The notes under the pieces are model-generated. The model was not told the DNA's origin and did not search any database. It saw only the letters and a program-made list of their open reading frames with translations. Positions 30,522 to 43,310 of a stretch of DNA of 64,000 bases are shown one piece after another. The DNA lies in NCBI GenBank assembly GCA_903875225.1, contig CAIQVJ010000048.1, positions 80,662 through 144,661 of the forward strand, in the 5' to 3' direction. How positions within the stretch are numbered: position 1 is the first letter of the stretch; each line of letters starts with the position of its first letter. The position numbers and the translations under genes were made by a program. Source of the DNA: an uncultured Pseudomonadota bacterium. Lineage in GTDB: Bacteria; Myxococcota_A; UBA796; SXON01.

Positions 30522-31483
30522 GTGAAGTGCACCCAGAGCGCGCTCGCCATGACCACCGCGAGGCCGAGCGGAATGCCCTTCTTCCAGGCGAGGTTCATCA
30601 GCTGATCACCGCGGAAGCGTAGGAACGACCACCGGACCCAGAAGATCCCCGCGAAAAGCAGGAGCGACTTGATCAGGAGCCAGTGCGGGCCGTCCGGGCC
30701 GGGCCCGTCCCAGCCGCCGAGAAAGAGGGCAGCCGCCATGATGCTCGACACCAGCGTGTGCATGTACTCAGCGAGGTACAACAGGCCGAACTTCATGCCC
30801 GTGTACTCGGTGGTGATGCCTGCCACGAGCTCGCTCTCGGCCTCGGGGATGTCGAAGGGGATGCGGTTGGCCTCGGCGAGCGAGCACAGGAAGAACAGGA
30901 CGAAGGCGAGAGCACCCGGTCCGGGCGGCCAGAGCGCGAACCAGTGCCCGTCGGCCTGCGCGGCGATGATGTCACTGATCCGGAAGCTGCCCGTGAGGAT
31001 GATCGGCACCAACGCCGCGAGGAGCAGGGGCACCTCGAACGAGACGGCCTGCGCGATCGCGCGCATGCCTCCGAGCAGGGCGTACTTGTTGTTGCTGCCC
31101 CAGCCGGCCATGAACACGGGCACGACCATGAGGCTGGAGATCGAGAGCGCGAAGAGCACGCCGATGTCGAGATCTGCGGGCACGAGGCCCGGCGCCCAGG
31201 GGACGACCGCGAGCGTGGCGAGCACCAGGATCAGTCCGAGCGGCGCCGCGACGTTGAAGAGCACCGGATCCGCCGTGCGCGGGATGATGTCGGCCTTCTG
31301 GAGGAGCTTGAGGAGGTCGGCGATCGGCTGCAACAGGCCAACAGGCCCCACCTCGGTTGGGCCTGGACGATTCTGCATCGCCCCGGCGAACTTCCGCTCG
31401 AACCAGGTGGACCATGCGGCCACGATCATCGCCCCGGTGACGACGACGAGCCCCCACAGGGCTCCTGCAAGCCACGGGTTCAT
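30518..31483 (-). CDS. nuoH: NADH-quinone oxidoreductase subunit H
   Basis: A 321-residue membrane subunit forming the quinone chamber. Conserved segments are ERKFAGAMQNRPGPTEVGP, GLLQPIADLLKLLQKADIIP, FMAGWGSNNKYALLGGMRAI, AQAVSFEVPLL and EANRIPFDIPEAESELVAG, followed by TEYTGMKFGLLYLAEY. All key acidic residues of the loop appear present. It overlaps nuoD and nuoI by ATGA. Confidence 0.96.
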   Translation of the reverse strand: MNPWLAGALWGLVVVTGAMIVAAWSTWFERKFAGAMQNRPGPTEVGPVGLLQPIADLLKLLQKADIIPRTADPVLFNVAAPLGLILVLATLAVVPWAPGLVPADLDIGVLFALSISSLMVVPVFMAGWGSNNKYALLGGMRAIAQAVSFEVPLLLAALVPIILTGSFRISDIIAAQADGHWFALWPPGPGALAFVLFFLCSLAEANRIPFDIPEAESELVAGITTEYTGMKFGLLYLAEYMHTLVSSIMAAALFLGGWDGPGPDGPHWLLIKSLLLFAGIFWVRWSFLRFRGDQLMNLAWKKGIPLGLAVVMASALWVHFT

Positions 31484-32643
31484 CGGTCCACCTCACCGAG
31501 CACGGGGTCGAGAGAGCCGAGCACCACGACGATGTCCGACAGGTTGTTGCCCGGAGCCAGGTATGGCAGGAGCGCGACCGTGTGCAGCGATGGCGGACGG
31601 ATCTTGCAGCGGTACGGGCGCTCGGTGCCGTCTGCGATCACCCAGCTGCCGAGCTCACCGCGCGGCGTCTCGATGGAGGCGTACCCGATGCCGGGCTTGA
31701 TCTTGACCGCGCCCGGGAGCTTGACAGGCTTCAGCGCGCAGATCGGACCCTCGGGCACCCCATCGAGGAGCTGCAGCGCGATGCGGATGCTCTCCCGCAT
31801 CTCCTCGACGCGGACGAGGTAGCGCGCAAAGCAGTCGCCCTCGGTGCGCACAGGCACCTTGATCTGCACGTCGCCATAGGCGCCGTAGGGGGCATCACGG
31901 CGCAGGTCCCAGTCCACGCCGCTCGCCCGCAGGTTCGGGCCGCTCACGCCGAGCGCCCTCGCCAGCACGGGGTCCACCACGCCGACGCCGACGGTGCGGG
32001 CCAGGAAGATGGCGTTCTCGTGGACCATCGACTCATACTCGTCGATGCGCGAGGCGATCACCCCGAGCGTCTGCCGGACGAGCACGTCCCAGCCGGCCGG
32101 GATGTCGTGGCGGTTGCCGCCGACGCAGAGCGTGTTGTAGTGAAACCGCGCGCCGGTGAGGGCCTCGAACAGGTCGAGGACTGTCTCCCGCTCCCGAAAC
32201 GTGTGCATGAACAACGTCGCGCCGCCGCCGAGGGCGCCGCCCATGTCGAGCCCGAAGGTGCCCAGCCAGAGGAGGTGCGAAGCGACCCGCTGGATCTCCG
32301 CGCAGATCGTGCGCAGGTACTGGCTGCGCGGAGGCGGGGTGACGCCGAGCAGCTGCTCGAAGCTGTTGTTGATCGCCCATTCGTTCGTGATGGGGGCGAG
32401 GTAGTCGTTCTTGTCGATGATCGGCGTGACCATGACATACGTGAGCTTCTCGCAGAGCTTCTCCACGCCGCGGTGGAGGTAGCCGAGGTACGGCACCGCC
32501 TTGATGCACACCTCGCCGTCGAGCCACAGCTTCACGCGCAGCACGCCGTGCGTGGACGGGTGTTGAGGTCCGAGGTTCAGGACGACGAGATCGCCTTCCG
32601 GCTCGTAGTCGTCGATGTTGATGTGGGGATCGATCACCGCCAT
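31480..32643 (-). CDS. nuoD: NADH-quinone oxidoreductase subunit D
   Basis: The 387-residue 49-kDa-type subunit that helps form the quinone-binding site. Motifs: [87 protein letters not shown], and the C-terminal [23 protein letters not shown] 32643 overlaps the nuoC end by 10 bases. It is not fused to NuoC, unlike in E. coli. Confidence 0.96.
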   Translation of the reverse strand: MAVIDPHINIDDYEPEGDLVVLNLGPQHPSTHGVLRVKLWLDGEVCIKAVPYLGYLHRGVEKLCEKLTYVMVTPIIDKNDYLAPITNEWAINNSFEQLLGVTPPPRSQYLRTICAEIQRVASHLLWLGTFGLDMGGALGGGATLFMHTFRERETVLDLFEALTGARFHYNTLCVGGNRHDIPAGWDVLVRQTLGVIASRIDEYESMVHENAIFLARTVGVGVVDPVLARALGVSGPNLRASGVDWDLRRDAPYGAYGDVQIKVPVRTEGDCFARYLVRVEEMRESIRIALQLLDGVPEGPICALKPVKLPGAVKIKPGIGYASIETPRGELGSWVIADGTERPYRCKIRPPSLHTVALLPYLAPGNNLSDIVVVLGSLDPVLGEVDR

Positions 32644-33029
32644 GGTGGGTGCCTCGTCTCGATGGCGTAGTCCCGGCGGAGCGGATGCCCCTCCCAGTCT
32701 TCGGGCAACATGATCCGGCGGAGGTCCGGGTGCCCGGCGAAGACGACCCCGACCAGATCGTACTGCTCGCGCTCCTGCCAGTCGGCCCCGGCCCACACGC
32801 CCACCAGCGAGGGGGTGGTCTCCCCGGTCGGGACCTCCACGCGAAAGGCGAGCATGTCCTTGGGCAACCGGCGAACGCGGTACTCCACGAGCACCCTGTC
32901 CACGCCGGTGTCGGAAGCGGGGTAGTGCGCGGCAGCGCAATACACGAAGTAGTCGTATCCCTCTGCGAGCCGGGCCCGGGCGTAGCTCTCCACGTCTTCA
33001 CGCGGGATCAGCGGCACATCCTCAGCCAT
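32634..33029 (-). CDS. nuoC: NADH-quinone oxidoreductase subunit C (short form)
   Basis: A 131-residue version of the 30-kDa subunit. The signature is intact: [35 protein letters not shown]. The protein is short compared with the usual 150-200 residues because the N-terminal beta domain is trimmed. It overlaps nuoB by 8 bases and nuoD by 10. Confidence 0.92.
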   Translation of the reverse strand: MAEDVPLIPREDVESYARARLAEGYDYFVYCAAAHYPASDTGVDRVLVEYRVRRLPKDMLAFRVEVPTGETTPSLVGVWAGADWQEREQYDLVGVVFAGHPDLRRIMLPEDWEGHPLRRDYAIETRHPPWR

Positions 33030-33675
33030 TGTGCTTTCCGATCGCCATCGCTGCGGCGAGCTGCTCCGCGTCCATGTCGGGCTCGCGGTCGGGGTCTCCG
33101 ATCCGCGGGAAGGGCACGCGAAGCCCGGCCGCCACCGGCGCCGGATCCCGCTCGACCCACTCGCCGCGCCGACGACGCTCGATCTTCTCCTTCAGACGAT
33201 GCAGCCCCATGAGAAGCTGCTCGGGGTTGGGCGGGCAGCCGGGCACGTAGACGTCGACGGGCAGGAACGTGTCCACGCCGGGCACCACGCTGTAGATGTC
33301 GCGGTAGAAGTCGCCCGAGATGGCGCACGAGCCCATCGCGATCACCCACTTGGGCTCCGGCATCTCGTCCCAGAGCCGCTTGACCCGCGGGGCCATCTTC
33401 ACGGTGATGGTGCCGGCGACCACCATGACATCGCACTGCCTCGGGGAGCCACGTGCGATCGTCCCGATGCGATCGAGGTCGAACCGGCTGCAGGCCGTGG
33501 CCATGAACTCGATCCCGCAGCAGGATGTGGCCATCGGAAAGAGCCAGAGCGCGTTCGTGACCCCCCACGTGAGCAGGCGGTCCACGGTCGTGAGGCCCAC
33601 GCCCCCACCGGGGACCTGTTCGAGCACGCTGTACACCGGGTGCTCGAACCGCTCCTTGTCCTCGTTCATTGCCAT
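33022..33675 (-). CDS. nuoB: NADH-quinone oxidoreductase subunit B (N2 cluster)
   Basis: The 217-residue subunit that binds the terminal [4Fe-4S] cluster N2 through C52, C53, C117 and C147 ([43 protein letters not shown]). There is a C-terminal extension of about 45 residues beyond the conserved core. Two starts are possible: ATG 33675, with an A/G-rich ribosome site about 7 bases upstream, and ATG 33669, which would give a clean ATGA overlap with nuoA. I chose the first. Confidence 0.95.
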   Translation of the reverse strand: MAMNEDKERFEHPVYSVLEQVPGGGVGLTTVDRLLTWGVTNALWLFPMATSCCGIEFMATACSRFDLDRIGTIARGSPRQCDVMVVAGTITVKMAPRVKRLWDEMPEPKWVIAMGSCAISGDFYRDIYSVVPGVDTFLPVDVYVPGCPPNPEQLLMGLHRLKEKIERRRRGEWVERDPAPVAAGLRVPFPRIGDPDREPDMDAEQLAAAMAIGKHNG

Positions 33676-34028
33676 TTGAGCGCCCCCTTGCGCAAAGCGT
33701 AGACCCAGCCCAGCAGCAGCACTGCGACGAACAGGAACATCTCCGTGATCGCGACCATGCCCGGCTCCCGGAGGTTCAGCGTCCACGGCAGCAGGAAGGC
33801 AGCTTCGACGTCGAACACCACGAACACGAGCGCCACGACGTAGTAGCGGGGGTGGAACCGGATCTGGGCGACGCCCTCGGCCTCCTCACCGCACTCGTAC
33901 GTGTCCGCCTGCGTGGGGGGGATCACCTTCTCGCGCACGCGCAGGATCCGCCCTGCCGCGAGCGTTCCCAGGGGAACCGCTACGGCGATCATCGCAAACG
34001 CGGCTGCTGCTGCCCAACTTGCTTCCAC
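33666..34028 (-). CDS. nuoA: NADH-quinone oxidoreductase subunit A
   Basis: A 120-residue, three-helix subunit and the first gene of the operon. The conserved loop is present: TYECGEEAEGVAQIRFHPRY, followed by YVVALVFVVFDVEAAFLLPW. The next gene upstream on the same strand (34106-34705) ends 77 bases away, and I see no clear promoter in that gap. The operon may therefore start further upstream or use a weak promoter there. Confidence 0.95.
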   Translation of the reverse strand: MEASWAAAAAFAMIAVAVPLGTLAAGRILRVREKVIPPTQADTYECGEEAEGVAQIRFHPRYYVVALVFVVFDVEAAFLLPWTLNLREPGMVAITEMFLFVAVLLLGWVYALRKGALKWQ

Positions 34029-34105
34029 TGTTGCCTGCTGCTGCCGCCATGTAGCCTGTCGGGCGGCTCAGCGTGTCCATCAAACAGCGGAGAAAGCGCC
34101 GGCAG

Positions 34106-34705
34106 CTAGCCTACGCCGCCCGGCCGACCGGGCACCACGCCGAGGGCCTTGAGCCGCTCGGCGACCCGCGGAGAACCTGTGCGGAGCCACTCCTCGTAGA
34201 GCCGCAGCACGTCGGAGTCGGACCGGTTCGCGGCCTCGTCGCGAACCTCCGCGATGACCTCCACGCAGGCATCGTACCGCTGGGCGAGCTCGCCGAACAC
34301 GGGCGCGATCGTCACGTCACCCGGGAGCAGCCGTTCGAGCCGCTCATACGCACCCCCGCCCATCCTCGCGCAGTACTCACGCGAGAGGCGCCTTCGGGAG
34401 AGCTGCTCCCGGAAAAATCCCGTGAGCAGGAGCGACCAGTCGCCGAGCCGCTTCAACAGCGGGATCGCCGCGCTCGGATCGGCGAGCGCCGCCTGGACGT
34501 GCAGCTCCGCGAGCGTCTCCCCCGCCCTCGGGGTCGGCGCCCGGTCCTCACCCGCCTCGGTGAGCAGCCGCGAGATGTACACGACCGCGCGCTCGCTCAC
34601 GTCCGCGCGCTGGTGCGCCGCCGCTTCGCCCACACGGCTCCGGAAGAAGCCAAAAAGATCGGACTCCAACGTCAACCCGCCGTTCCCGCTCATCCTTCCG
34701 GGCAT
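34106..34705 (-). CDS. Conserved helical protein of unknown function
   Basis: A 199-residue, mostly helical soluble protein from ATG 34705 (AGGAGG 4 bases upstream). Segments such as LLKRLGDWSLLLTGFFREQL, EYCARMGGGAYERLERLL and PVFGELAQRYDACVEVIAEV look like a family I associate with myxobacterial and related genomes. I cannot name a function. It is divergent from groES and lies upstream of nuoA on the same strand. No membrane helix or metal motif is seen. Confidence 0.7.
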   Translation of the reverse strand: MPGRMSGNGGLTLESDLFGFFRSRVGEAAAHQRADVSERAVVYISRLLTEAGEDRAPTPRAGETLAELHVQAALADPSAAIPLLKRLGDWSLLLTGFFREQLSRRRLSREYCARMGGGAYERLERLLPGDVTIAPVFGELAQRYDACVEVIAEVRDEAANRSDSDVLRLYEEWLRTGSPRVAERLKALGVVPGRPGGVG

Positions 34706-34743
34706 GACCCCTCCTCTGCGCGATGGAATTGCAGCCCCCGACC

Positions 34744-34772
34744 TTGACGTGCCTTTTGCCCGTGCGTACCCG
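34744..34772 (+). promoter_or_regulatory. Possible groESL promoter
   Basis: TTGACG at 34744-34749, a 17-base spacer, then TACCCG at 34767-34772. The -35 is good and the -10 poor, as often in GC-rich genomes. It would give a leader of about 100 bases before groES. No CIRCE element (the HrcA operator) is present, so heat control, if any, is by another route. Confidence 0.3.
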
Positions 34773-34876
34773 TAGGCTCGCCACGGATTGGTGCGGGTCG
34801 ACCGCGCCGCCGGCCGGCCGGGGATGGACGACCGTCCTCCCCGCTCGACCCGTCCGCAACCACACTGGAGAATCTC

Positions 34877-35164
34877 ATGACTGTCCGCCCCCTGTTCGAC
34901 CGCGTACTCATCAAGCGCAATGAAGAGCCCACCCGCAGCAAGGGCGGTCTGTTCCTCCCCGAGACCTCGAAGGAGAAGCCCTCCGAGGGCACCGTCCTCG
35001 CGATCGGCAGCGGGCGCGTGTCGGACGACGGCAAGGTCACCGCGCTGACCGTCAAGGTCGGGGATCGCATCTTCTTCGGCAAGTACGCGGGCACGGAGAT
35101 CAAGGTGGAAGGCGAAGACCGCATCATCCTCCGCGAGGACGACATCCTCGGCATCATCGACTGA
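34877..35164 (+). CDS. groES: Co-chaperonin GroES
   Basis: The 95-residue Cpn10 that caps the GroEL ring. It reads VRPLFDRVLIKRNEEPTRSK, GGLFLPETSKEKPSEGTVLA, VKVGDRIFFGKYAGTEIKV and ends ILREDDILGIID, all standard. The mobile loop (KGGLFLPE) is intact. GGAG lies 6 bases before ATG 34877. groEL follows after 120 bases. Confidence 0.97.
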   Translation: MTVRPLFDRVLIKRNEEPTRSKGGLFLPETSKEKPSEGTVLAIGSGRVSDDGKVTALTVKVGDRIFFGKYAGTEIKVEGEDRIILREDDILGIID

Positions 35165-36903
<1,739 letters not shown>

Positions 36904-36904
<1 letters not shown>

Positions 36905-36950
36905 CGCAGCGTGAGCCTGGGGAGCTGCTCCCCGGGCGCGCAGCGTGAGC
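36904..36950. repeat. Short direct repeat around a hairpin after groEL
   Basis: GCGCAGCGTGAGC occurs at 36904-36916 and again at 36938-36950. Between the copies lies an inverted repeat (GGGGAG, CTG, CTCCCC). The first copy overlaps the end of the groEL stop codon. It may be a small processing or termination structure; function is unknown. Confidence 0.5.
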
Positions 36951-36958
36951 GTTCGACG

Positions 36959-36993
36959 GGCCGATCCCACACGGGGTCGGCCTTTCCGCTTTT
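36959..36993 (+). terminator. Intrinsic terminator of groESL
   Basis: Arms GGCCGATCCC and GGGGTCGGCC pair over 10 positions (one wobble) around an ACAC loop, followed by TTTCCGCTTTT. This is the best terminator-like structure in this part of the window and lies 55 bases after the groEL stop. Confidence 0.6.
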
Positions 36994-37013
36994 GGGCGCG
37001 CTACGTTCCGCCC

Positions 37014-39233
37014 ATGCGCATTTCGCCCTGGCTGTACCCGCTCGCGATGCTGCTGCTGTCGCCCGCCTGCACCCCCTACACGCCGCGCAAGGACACGGAC
37101 AGCATCGAATTTCCCGCCGCGGCCGACCCCACGGAGGCGGTGAACCCCTTCATCGGCACAGGCGGGCCCGGCTTTCGGGTGGGCTCGTCCACCCCGGCCG
37201 CAGCCACTCCGTTCGGGCTCGTCAAGCTCGGCCCGGACACGTCGCTCGAATGGGGCGCGGTCGGGGCGCTGCACTGCGCCGGCTACTACTACGACGACAC
37301 CTACGTGGACGGCTTCAGCCACGTGCACATGCACGGGACGGGCATCGCTGACTATGGGAACATCCTCGTCATGCCGGTGCTCGCGGGGAACGTCGGGGAC
37401 GGAGCCTCCCTCGACCCCACGTTCCGCGGGCCCGACCAGTGGCGGGAGCCGTTCAGCCACGACAGCGAGACAGCCGAGGCCGGCTACTACGCCGTCACGC
37501 TCGAGGACGGGATCCGCGCGGAGCTGACGGCCTCGCCCCACGCCGGCTTCCACCGGTACGGCTTCCCGGCGGACGAGCCGGGCATGCTGATCTTCGACCT
37601 CGAACACGTGCTCGACGGCGGGGGCGCGGGCGGAGACGTGACGATCGACGACGACGCGGGCACGCTCGCGGGCTGGATGTTGAGCGCAGGGGGCTTCACC
37701 GGCGGGTACGGAGGCTTCCACGTCTACTTCTACGCGGTGGTCGACGGCGGATTCTCGAGCTCCGGATCGTGGAGTGAGGGCGTGGACGTGGGGGCGTGGG
37801 TGATCCCCAACGACAGCACGGTGAACGTCCACGTCGGGATCTCGCTGGTGTCCGTAGAGAACGCCCGGGCGAACCTCGAAGCCGAGGATCTTGGAGACTT
37901 CGACGCCCAGGTCGATGCCGCGAAGGAGCTCTGGCGCGTCCCGCTCTCCCAGTTCGAGCTGCTCGACGCAACCGAGGATGAACGAGCGCAGTTCTACACG
38001 TCGCTGTACCACGTGCTCCAGATGCCCACCGACCAGACCGATCTGGACGGCACCTACGTGGGCTTCGACCAGCAGATGCACAACGACAGCACCCGGTTCT
38101 ACAGCGACATGTCGCTCTGGGACACGTACCGGACTGCAAACCCGGCCTACATCCTGTTCTATCCGGACCGGGCCCGTGATTTCGCGCAGTCCATGGTCAC
38201 GATGTCCAGCCAGGGAAGCGCACTTCCGAGGTGGGCCGCGGCCAGCGGCGAGGCTGGCTGCATGATCGGCGCGCCAGCCGACGTCGTGCTCGCCGAGACC
38301 GCCCTGAAGGGCATCACCGGCTGGGATGAGGACGGCGCCTACGGGGCGGCGCTCGAGCTCGCGCTGGGGCAGAAGACCGGGACGAGCAACGACCCGCCGA
38401 GCCCCTCCGAGCTCGAGCGGTACGGGTACCTGCCGAGCGACGAGTTCGGCAGCAGCGTCTCCTGGACCCAGGAGGTGGCCTGGGCCGACAACGCGATCTC
38501 CCTGTGGGCACAGCAGCGCGGCGACCCCTCGACGGCCGCGCATTTCGCCTGGCGCGCCCGGTTCTGGAAGAACCAGTGGGACCCCGCAGCCGGCTTCTTC
38601 CACGCCCGCCGCTCCGACGGCACCTTCGACCCCATGCCCGGCGAGACCACCTGGGCCGAAGAGTACGTCGAAGGCAACGCGTGGCAGTACCTCTGGCTCG
38701 CGGCACAGCCGGGCGAGCTCGCGGAGCTGCTCGGCGGCGAACATGCCGCGATCGGTCGCCTCAGCACGTTCTTCGAGGAGGCGAACATCGAGGGGCTCGT
38801 GACCGGGCCCGCCGCGTACTACTGGCAGGGGAACGAGCCGGACATCCATGCCCCCTTCCTGTTCGCCATGTGGGGAGACCCCGACGACACCCTGAAGTGG
38901 CAACGCTGGGTGGAGGACGAGCGTTACGCGAACGCCCCCGACGGCCTCGCCGGCAACGACGACGCCGGCACCCTCGCAGCCTGGTACGTGTTCAGCACCC
39001 TGGGGTTCTACCCGCTCGCGGGCACCGACCTGTACATGATCGGCGTGCCCCGGTACGAGGCCGCCCGGTTCCGACTGCCCGCCCAGGGCCCGGATGGCTG
39101 GTTCACCGTGATTCGTGAGGGCGAAGGAACCCATGTAGCCAGCGTGCAGCTCAACGGGGTGGTGATCGACCGCCCGTACCTGCACCACTCCGAGCTGGTC
39201 CAGGGCGGGGAGCTCCGGGTCCGGCTGGAGTAG
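37014..39233 (+). CDS. GH92-family alpha-mannosidase-like lipoprotein
   Basis: A 739-residue lipoprotein (lipobox LLSPAC, C19) of glycoside hydrolase family 92, whose members are mostly calcium-dependent exo-alpha-mannosidases. Signatures: EAVNPFIGTGGPGFRVGS, PFGLVKLGPDTSLEW, GFSHVHMHGTGIADYGNILV, the catalytic-domain block MSLWDTYRTANPAYILFYPD, GEAGCMIGAPADVV, and GNDDAGTLAAWYVFSTLGFY. The exported, lipid-anchored form suggests scavenging of mannose-rich glycans at the cell surface. ATG 37014 was chosen because it starts the signal peptide. It stands alone between the groESL terminator and the hydroxylase gene. Confidence 0.92.
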   Translation: MRISPWLYPLAMLLLSPACTPYTPRKDTDSIEFPAAADPTEAVNPFIGTGGPGFRVGSSTPAAATPFGLVKLGPDTSLEWGAVGALHCAGYYYDDTYVDGFSHVHMHGTGIADYGNILVMPVLAGNVGDGASLDPTFRGPDQWREPFSHDSETAEAGYYAVTLEDGIRAELTASPHAGFHRYGFPADEPGMLIFDLEHVLDGGGAGGDVTIDDDAGTLAGWMLSAGGFTGGYGGFHVYFYAVVDGGFSSSGSWSEGVDVGAWVIPNDSTVNVHVGISLVSVENARANLEAEDLGDFDAQVDAAKELWRVPLSQFELLDATEDERAQFYTSLYHVLQMPTDQTDLDGTYVGFDQQMHNDSTRFYSDMSLWDTYRTANPAYILFYPDRARDFAQSMVTMSSQGSALPRWAAASGEAGCMIGAPADVVLAETALKGITGWDEDGAYGAALELALGQKTGTSNDPPSPSELERYGYLPSDEFGSSVSWTQEVAWADNAISLWAQQRGDPSTAAHFAWRARFWKNQWDPAAGFFHARRSDGTFDPMPGETTWAEEYVEGNAWQYLWLAAQPGELAELLGGEHAAIGRLSTFFEEANIEGLVTGPAAYYWQGNEPDIHAPFLFAMWGDPDDTLKWQRWVEDERYANAPDGLAGNDDAGTLAAWYVFSTLGFYPLAGTDLYMIGVPRYEAARFRLPAQGPDGWFTVIREGEGTHVASVQLNGVVIDRPYLHHSELVQGGELRVRLE

Positions 39234-39356
39234 CGGCCCCAAACCGACCCACCAGCCAGTACGCCTCGACAAAATGGCGATAGACGGCGGAGCATTGATC
39301 GGGTAGGAAGCGCAGCGAGCAGCCCTATGCCGGGCGCCCGAGCCAGAGGTATTGCA

Positions 39357-39950
39357 ATGTTCCGCGCCACGCCCGAAAGCCCGAGGATGTTCGACAGCGA
39401 CTTCATCGACGCCTTCTCCCGGGTACCCTGGTACGCAGTCCCCATCATCTACGTGCCGATGATCACCTGGCTCTTCGGGTACGGGCTCCTCGGCTTCGGC
39501 ATCGCCCTGCTGCCGTCTCTCGCGCTGTTCGCGTCTGGCTTCTTCGTCTGGACGCTCACCGAATACTGGCTCCACCGCACCCTGTTCCACTGGGTCCCCG
39601 GCGTCTCCTGGGGCCCGCGGTTCCACTTCCTGCTGCACGGCGTGCACCACGACTACGTGAACGACCGGCTGCGCCTCGTCATGCCACCGGCCGCCAGCCT
39701 CGGGCTCGCCGCGTTCTTCATGCCCATCTACTGGGCGCTGCTCGGGCCGCTCAGCTTCCCGTTCTTCGCCGGAAAGACGGCCGGCTACCTCTCCTACGAC
39801 ATGATCCACTACTTCACCCACCACGGAAAGGTGAAGTCGATGTGGATGAAGCGCCTGCGCGCCCACCACATGAACCATCACCACAACAAGGAGGGGCGGA
39901 AATACGGCGTCTCCTCCACGTTCTGGGACCACGTCTTCCGCACCTACTAG
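39357..39950 (+). CDS. Fatty acid hydroxylase superfamily membrane protein
   Basis: A 197-residue membrane protein with the di-iron histidine boxes of the fatty acid/sterol hydroxylase superfamily: WLHRTLFH, HFLLHGVHHDY, HYFTHHGK and HHMNHHHNK. About four hydrophobic helices surround them. The layout resembles the FA2H/Scs7 group, which 2-hydroxylates fatty acyl chains of sphingolipids or related lipids; the substrate here is not known. ATG 39357 follows an AGAGGT ribosome site. Between 39234 and 39356 I see no gene. Confidence 0.88.
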   Translation: MFRATPESPRMFDSDFIDAFSRVPWYAVPIIYVPMITWLFGYGLLGFGIALLPSLALFASGFFVWTLTEYWLHRTLFHWVPGVSWGPRFHFLLHGVHHDYVNDRLRLVMPPAASLGLAAFFMPIYWALLGPLSFPFFAGKTAGYLSYDMIHYFTHHGKVKSMWMKRLRAHHMNHHHNKEGRKYGVSSTFWDHVFRTY

Positions 39951-39990
39951 CGAGCCGGAGGCGAGCACCGTCGGCGCCTGGACCTCCCGA

Positions 39991-40713
39991 TCACAGCTGC
40001 CAGAGCGGTCCGCGCCCACGCCCCAGCCCCGCCGATGACGCTGCGATCTGCGCCTGGACGTAGCAGATCGCGGTCGAGCAGGCGCCCGGGAGCGGGTCGC
40101 CACATGCCAGCCGCGCCGCGAGTGCAGACGCCAGCGTGCAACCCGTCCCGTGCGTATGCACCGAAGGGATCCGCGGGTGCTCCCACCGGGCCGTCTCGCG
40201 CCCCTGCGCGTCGAGGAGCCTGTCCACCAGCAGTTCGCCCTCACCGTGGCCCCCCTTGATCAGCCTCACACCCTCCCGGAACGCCCACGCCTCCTCGAGG
40301 TTCGGGGTCACCACCGTGGCCCGGCCTGCGAGTTCCTGGAGCGCCCGCAGAGTGTCCTCGCCCTGCAGGGCCCGTCCACCCTTGGCGATCCCGACCGGGT
40401 CCACCACCAGCGCCCCCCTGAAGCCCGCAATGGCCCGGCTCAGCGCGCGCACGTTCGCGGGGCTCCCCAGCATTCCGACCTTGATCACGTCCACGGGTAT
40501 GTCGTCGAGCACTGCGCGGACCTGCGCGACGAGCCAGGCCGGCTCGACCTCACGGACGCTCAGCACGCCCAGCGTGTTCTGTACGGTGAGCGCGGCGATC
40601 GCGGCCATGCCGTACGCTCCGTGCACCTGGATGGCCTTCAGATCCGCCTGGATCCCGGCGCCGCCCGACGGGTCCGATCCGCCGATGGCCAGTACCGTTG
40701 GCGGACGATGCAT
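39991..40713 (-). CDS. thiD: Hydroxymethylpyrimidine/phosphomethylpyrimidine kinase
   Basis: A 240-residue ribokinase-fold enzyme of thiamine biosynthesis that phosphorylates HMP and HMP-P. Motifs: AIGGSDPSGGAGIQADLKAI, GAYGMAAIAALTVQNT, VDVIKVGMLGSPANVRAL, VVDPVG, and the anion-hole/base region VHTHGTGCTLASALAARLA. Length is slightly below the usual 260. No TPP riboswitch features are visible in the 96 bases upstream. Thiamine diphosphate is the cofactor of the KorB and NifJ enzymes in this window, but the gene is not linked to them. Confidence 0.93.
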   Translation of the reverse strand: MHRPPTVLAIGGSDPSGGAGIQADLKAIQVHGAYGMAAIAALTVQNTLGVLSVREVEPAWLVAQVRAVLDDIPVDVIKVGMLGSPANVRALSRAIAGFRGALVVDPVGIAKGGRALQGEDTLRALQELAGRATVVTPNLEEAWAFREGVRLIKGGHGEGELLVDRLLDAQGRETARWEHPRIPSVHTHGTGCTLASALAARLACGDPLPGACSTAICYVQAQIAASSAGLGRGRGPLWQL

Positions 40714-40809
40714 GGCTACCTCAACCTCGGCGTCCCCATATCCGCGGCCCGGCGGTGCAGCCCCCCAGGCGGCCTCCGCGACATCCCGCCCGTCCTACGA
40801 TAGCGGCCC

Positions 40810-41385
40810 GTGGTGAGCAACCAGCCCGCCGAGCCCACCCGAAACGACGTCGTGTCCATCCACCGGACGATGCCGGGCTGCGGCCTGGCCGCCTACCTCG
40901 GGATGCTGCTCACCATCATGGGTCTCGGCGGCACGGCGATGCTCATGTCGGGGCTCACCATCGTCTCGTCCAGCCAGGCCGCCCGGCCCACCCGCCTGAT
41001 GTACGGCGGCGACGTTGAGCCCTACCTGCTCAACGGCCTCCGCACCGTCGGCATGCTGAAGCCCGGACAGGTGCCCGACGCCTTCCACGCCGAGGACTGG
41101 TCGGGCATGACGGTCTGCGCGCTGAGCTCCTCCGAAGTGTTTCGCCTCGGGCCAGAGGGCGCCTTCAGCCTGCCGATCACGGAGGTGGCAGCCGCCCGCG
41201 TGGTGGCAGGCGGTGTGCAGATCGACGGTCCGTGGAAGCCCACGCCGACGGGACTGGACGGCCGCCCCCAGACGACGGGCACGCAGAGTGTGCTCTGCGG
41301 GTTCGCGCCGGAGGATGGCGGCGATCGGTTCGCCGGGATGCTCAGCGCTGCAGCGAAGACCCAGAAGGGCCAGCCACCTCCTTGA
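40810..41385 (+). CDS. Membrane protein of unknown function
   Basis: A 191-residue protein with one strong hydrophobic region (about 23-52: GCGLAAYLGMLLTIMGLGG, then AMLMSGLTIV) after a short cytoplasmic start, and a soluble C-terminal part of about 140 residues with no recognised motif. Two consecutive GTG codons at 40810 and 40813 could start it. It lies between thiD (divergent) and the acyl-CoA ligase. No function can be assigned. Confidence 0.65.
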   Translation: MVSNQPAEPTRNDVVSIHRTMPGCGLAAYLGMLLTIMGLGGTAMLMSGLTIVSSSQAARPTRLMYGGDVEPYLLNGLRTVGMLKPGQVPDAFHAEDWSGMTVCALSSSEVFRLGPEGAFSLPITEVAAARVVAGGVQIDGPWKPTPTGLDGRPQTTGTQSVLCGFAPEDGGDRFAGMLSAAAKTQKGQPPP

Positions 41386-41483
41386 GGGCCGCCGCGGCGC
41401 CGACCCTTCTGTCCCACAAGACTGAAGCCTCCGAGCGGGCGCCACCCGAAACAAGGTGATAGAACCCCGGCTTGGAGTCCACC

Positions 41484-43301
<1,818 letters not shown>

Positions 43302-43310
43302 GCCAGCGTT

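Noticed and set aside
24524..34028. Hidden nuoE, nuoF or nuoG in the operon
   Set aside because: No frame on either strand shows their Fe-S, FMN or NADH motifs, and there are no gaps large enough.
34706..34876. CIRCE/HrcA operator before groES
   Set aside because: No inverted repeat resembling TTAGCACTC with its 9-base spacer is present.
40714..40809. TPP riboswitch before thiD
   Set aside because: None of the conserved TPP aptamer segments is present on the thiD strand.
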